Shown here piece by piece: positions 6,140 to 6,849 of a stretch of DNA of 6,849 bases. A model generated the notes under the pieces. The model was not told the origin of the DNA. It ran no database searches and was given only the letters and a program-made list of their open reading frames with translations. The position numbers and the translations under genes are program-made. Numbering within the stretch: the first letter of the stretch is position 1; each line of letters starts with the position of its first letter. The stretch spans positions 1 through 6,849 of the forward strand of contig JAEZAD010000004.1 in assembly GCA_023430565.1 (NCBI GenBank), read 5' to 3'. This DNA comes from Verrucomicrobiota bacterium (GTDB lineage: Bacteria; Verrucomicrobiota; Verrucomicrobiia; Opitutales; Opitutaceae).

Positions 6140-6260
6140 GCGTGCGGTGGTTGGGCAGGGGCACGTCGCGAGCCGGAAAGCGAGAAGCGCCGGGGTGTTG
6201 GACGGCGGAGTAAGGTGGCGGTTCCAAAGGTTTACGGCCGTGGGAGAATCGGCGCGGGTA

Positions 6261-6281
6261 TTGTAATATAATGTATTACAA
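6261..6281. promoter_or_regulatory. Palindromic operator 1 (TGTAA-N9-TTACA) over a TATAAT box
   Basis: Perfect 8-bp arms TTGTAATA (6261-6268) and TATTACAA (6274-6281) around TAATG. The core is TGTAA-N9-TTACA and overlaps a consensus -10 hexamer TATAAT (6267-6272, plus strand), so a bound protein would block it. It shares core, spacing and a central TAAT with the site at 6395-6414. Two-fold symmetry and this length fit a dimeric helix-turn-helix regulator (for example LacI or GntR type); the regulator is not in the window. Confidence 0.65.
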
Positions 6282-6360
6282 TGGGCGGTTTGCGTGGGCG
6301 TCGGAAAGGAGGGCGCGATGGCGGATGAAGGGAGCAGACGCTGGGAAAAAGGGTGTTGAA

Positions 6361-6376
6361 GGGAGGGAGGGACGGG
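6361..6376 (+). other. G-quadruplex-type motif upstream of operator 2
   Basis: GGG-A-GGG-A-GGG-AC-GGG: four G-triplets with loops of 1, 1 and 2 bases, the short-loop type that forms very stable parallel quadruplexes in vitro. It ends 18 bases before the palindrome at 6395. Formation in vivo is unproven, and the plus strand is G-rich overall. Confidence 0.45.
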
Positions 6377-6394
6377 AGAAGGGGACCGAAGGGA

Positions 6395-6414
6395 TGTAAC
6401 GTAATACGTTACAA
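6395..6414. promoter_or_regulatory. Palindromic operator 2 (TGTAA-N9-TTACA)
   Basis: Perfect 8-bp arms TGTAACGT (6395-6402) and ACGTTACA (6406-6413) around AAT. The core TGTAA-N9-TTACA with TAAT at the same place in the spacer, plus a trailing A, repeats site 1 at a centre-to-centre distance of 133 bp. It lies about 80 bases before the Gfo/Idh/MocA start and probably controls that gene, perhaps with DNA looping to site 1. The matching spacing makes chance unlikely. Confidence 0.7.
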
Positions 6415-6468
6415 GTTGGTTTGGGGCGTGAGGGCTGGGGGGATGACGGGGTGGGGGCTTGCGGGGAA

Positions 6469-6486
6469 GGGTGGGTTGGGTTGGGG
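6469..6486 (+). other. G-quadruplex-type motif in the Gfo/Idh/MocA leader
   Basis: GGG-T-GGG-TT-GGG-TT-GGGG, ending seven bases before the ATG at 6494. It would lie in the mRNA leader and could fold as an RNA quadruplex that hides the ribosome entry site. The same G run may instead act as a poor Shine-Dalgarno region. Confidence 0.45.
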
Positions 6487-6493
6487 TCGACGG

Positions 6494-6849
6494 ATGGCTG
6501 ATCAAATGGACGAGAAGGTGGTGCGGTGGGGGATTATCGGGTGCGGGGATGTGACGGAGGTGAAGAGTGGGCCGGGGTTTCGGAAGGCGAAAGGGTCGAA
6601 GCTCGTGGCGGTGATGCGGCGGAATGGGAGGCTCGCGGAGGATTACGCGAAACGTCACGGGGTGCCGCGGTGGTATGACAATGCGGCGAAGCTGGTGAAC
6701 GATCCGGAGGTGGATGCGGTTTACGTGGCGACGCCGCCGGGCGTGCATCTCGAGGGCGTGCGGCTGGCGGCGTCGGCGGGGAAGCCGGTGTATGTCGAAA
6801 AGCCGATGGCGCGGAATGCGCGGGAGTGCGACGCGATGATCGCGGCGTG
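6494..6849 (+). CDS. Gfo/Idh/MocA family oxidoreductase, N-terminal fragment
   Basis: The first 118 residues are present; the gene continues past the right edge. The start is ATG at 6494, with ATG 6506 (MDEKVV) as an alternative four codons in. The N-terminal NAD(P)-binding Rossmann fold is plain: VRWGIIGCGDVTEVKSGPGF (10-29) with the glycine-rich nucleotide loop, LVAVMRRN (37-44) at the second strand, VDAVYVATPPGVHLE (73-87), and the family's hallmark VYVEKPMA (99-106) with the EKP lysine K103 expected to be catalytic. Enzymes of this family oxidise or reduce sugars, inositols and sugar acids in the cytoplasm; the C-terminal domain that sets substrate is outside the window. Operator 2 and a G-rich leader precede it, which suggests inducible expression. 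It reads divergently from the GspB-like gene. Confidence 0.93.
   Translation, partial: MADQMDEKVVRWGIIGCGDVTEVKSGPGFRKAKGSKLVAVMRRNGRLAEDYAKRHGVPRWYDNAAKLVNDPEVDAVYVATPPGVHLEGVRLAASAGKPVYVEKPMARNARECDAMIAA

Larger units (their letters stand above)
6140..6493. other. 354-bp divergent intergenic regulatory region
   Basis: It separates the GspB-like gene (minus) from the Gfo/Idh/MocA gene (plus) and so should hold both promoters. It contains two AT-rich palindromes (6261-6281 and 6395-6414) and G-tract motifs at 6361-6376 and 6469-6486. A TATAAT at 6267-6272 is the best -10 element in the window, but no TTGACA-like -35 sits 16-18 bases upstream. No credible coding frame or structured RNA family was recognised. 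Confidence 0.65.

Noticed and set aside
6140..6748. N-terminal extension of the GspB-like gene to 6748
   Set aside because: The added residues are His/Pro/Arg-rich, cross both palindromes and overlap the Gfo/Idh/MocA gene antisense; MSLINEAL is a clear family start.
1..6849. Search for CRISPR arrays, transposase genes, att sites, tRNA or rRNA
   Set aside because: No regularly spaced direct repeats, no transposase motifs and no tRNA-like or rRNA-like stretches were recognised.

Overview
The window looks like chromosomal DNA of a high-GC Gram-negative heterotroph. The best guess is a verrucomicrobium of the Opitutaceae type or a near relative. This rests on gene content and style: a Tat-exported sugar isomerase/epimerase-like protein, an ACS-type MFS transporter, a Gfo/Idh/MocA oxidoreductase, a HAF-repeat secreted protein with a planctomycete/verrucomicrobium-like C-terminal module, and start sites without Shine-Dalgarno sequences. 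Taxonomy is inference; there is no rRNA or other phylogenetic marker here.

Layout. (1) 1-212, minus: N-terminus of an MFS transporter that runs off the left edge. (2) 300-1193, minus: Tat-signal TIM-barrel sugar isomerase/epimerase-like protein, 87 bp upstream of the transporter and probably co-transcribed with it. (3) 1349-2929, plus: secreted HAF-repeat protein, divergent from (2). (4) 2930-3116: convergent gap holding mirrored hexamer arrays that form a long imperfect hairpin. (5) 3117-4226, minus: secreted amidohydrolase. (6) 4368-5123, minus: class I SAM methyltransferase. (7) 5124-5491: non-coding stretch with a degenerate CGCGAAA-type repeat. (8) 5492-6139, minus: GspB/PilP-like membrane protein. 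(9) 6140-6493: divergent intergenic region with two matching TGTAA-N9-TTACA palindromes and two G-quadruplex-type motifs. (10) 6494-6849, plus: N-terminus of a Gfo/Idh/MocA oxidoreductase, cut by the right edge.

The transporter, the isomerase-like protein and the oxidoreductase fit uptake and conversion of sugars or sugar acids. The amidohydrolase, HAF protein and GspB-like protein act at or beyond the inner membrane. No single pathway joins all seven genes, and I see no phage, transposon, CRISPR, tRNA or rRNA. The most notable non-coding signal is the pair of matching AT-rich palindromes at 6261-6281 and 6395-6414 in otherwise very GC-rich DNA, which look like operators for one unidentified regulator. 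The plus strand is G-rich throughout whichever strand is coding, so minus-strand genes use C-ending codons and plus-strand genes G-ending codons.
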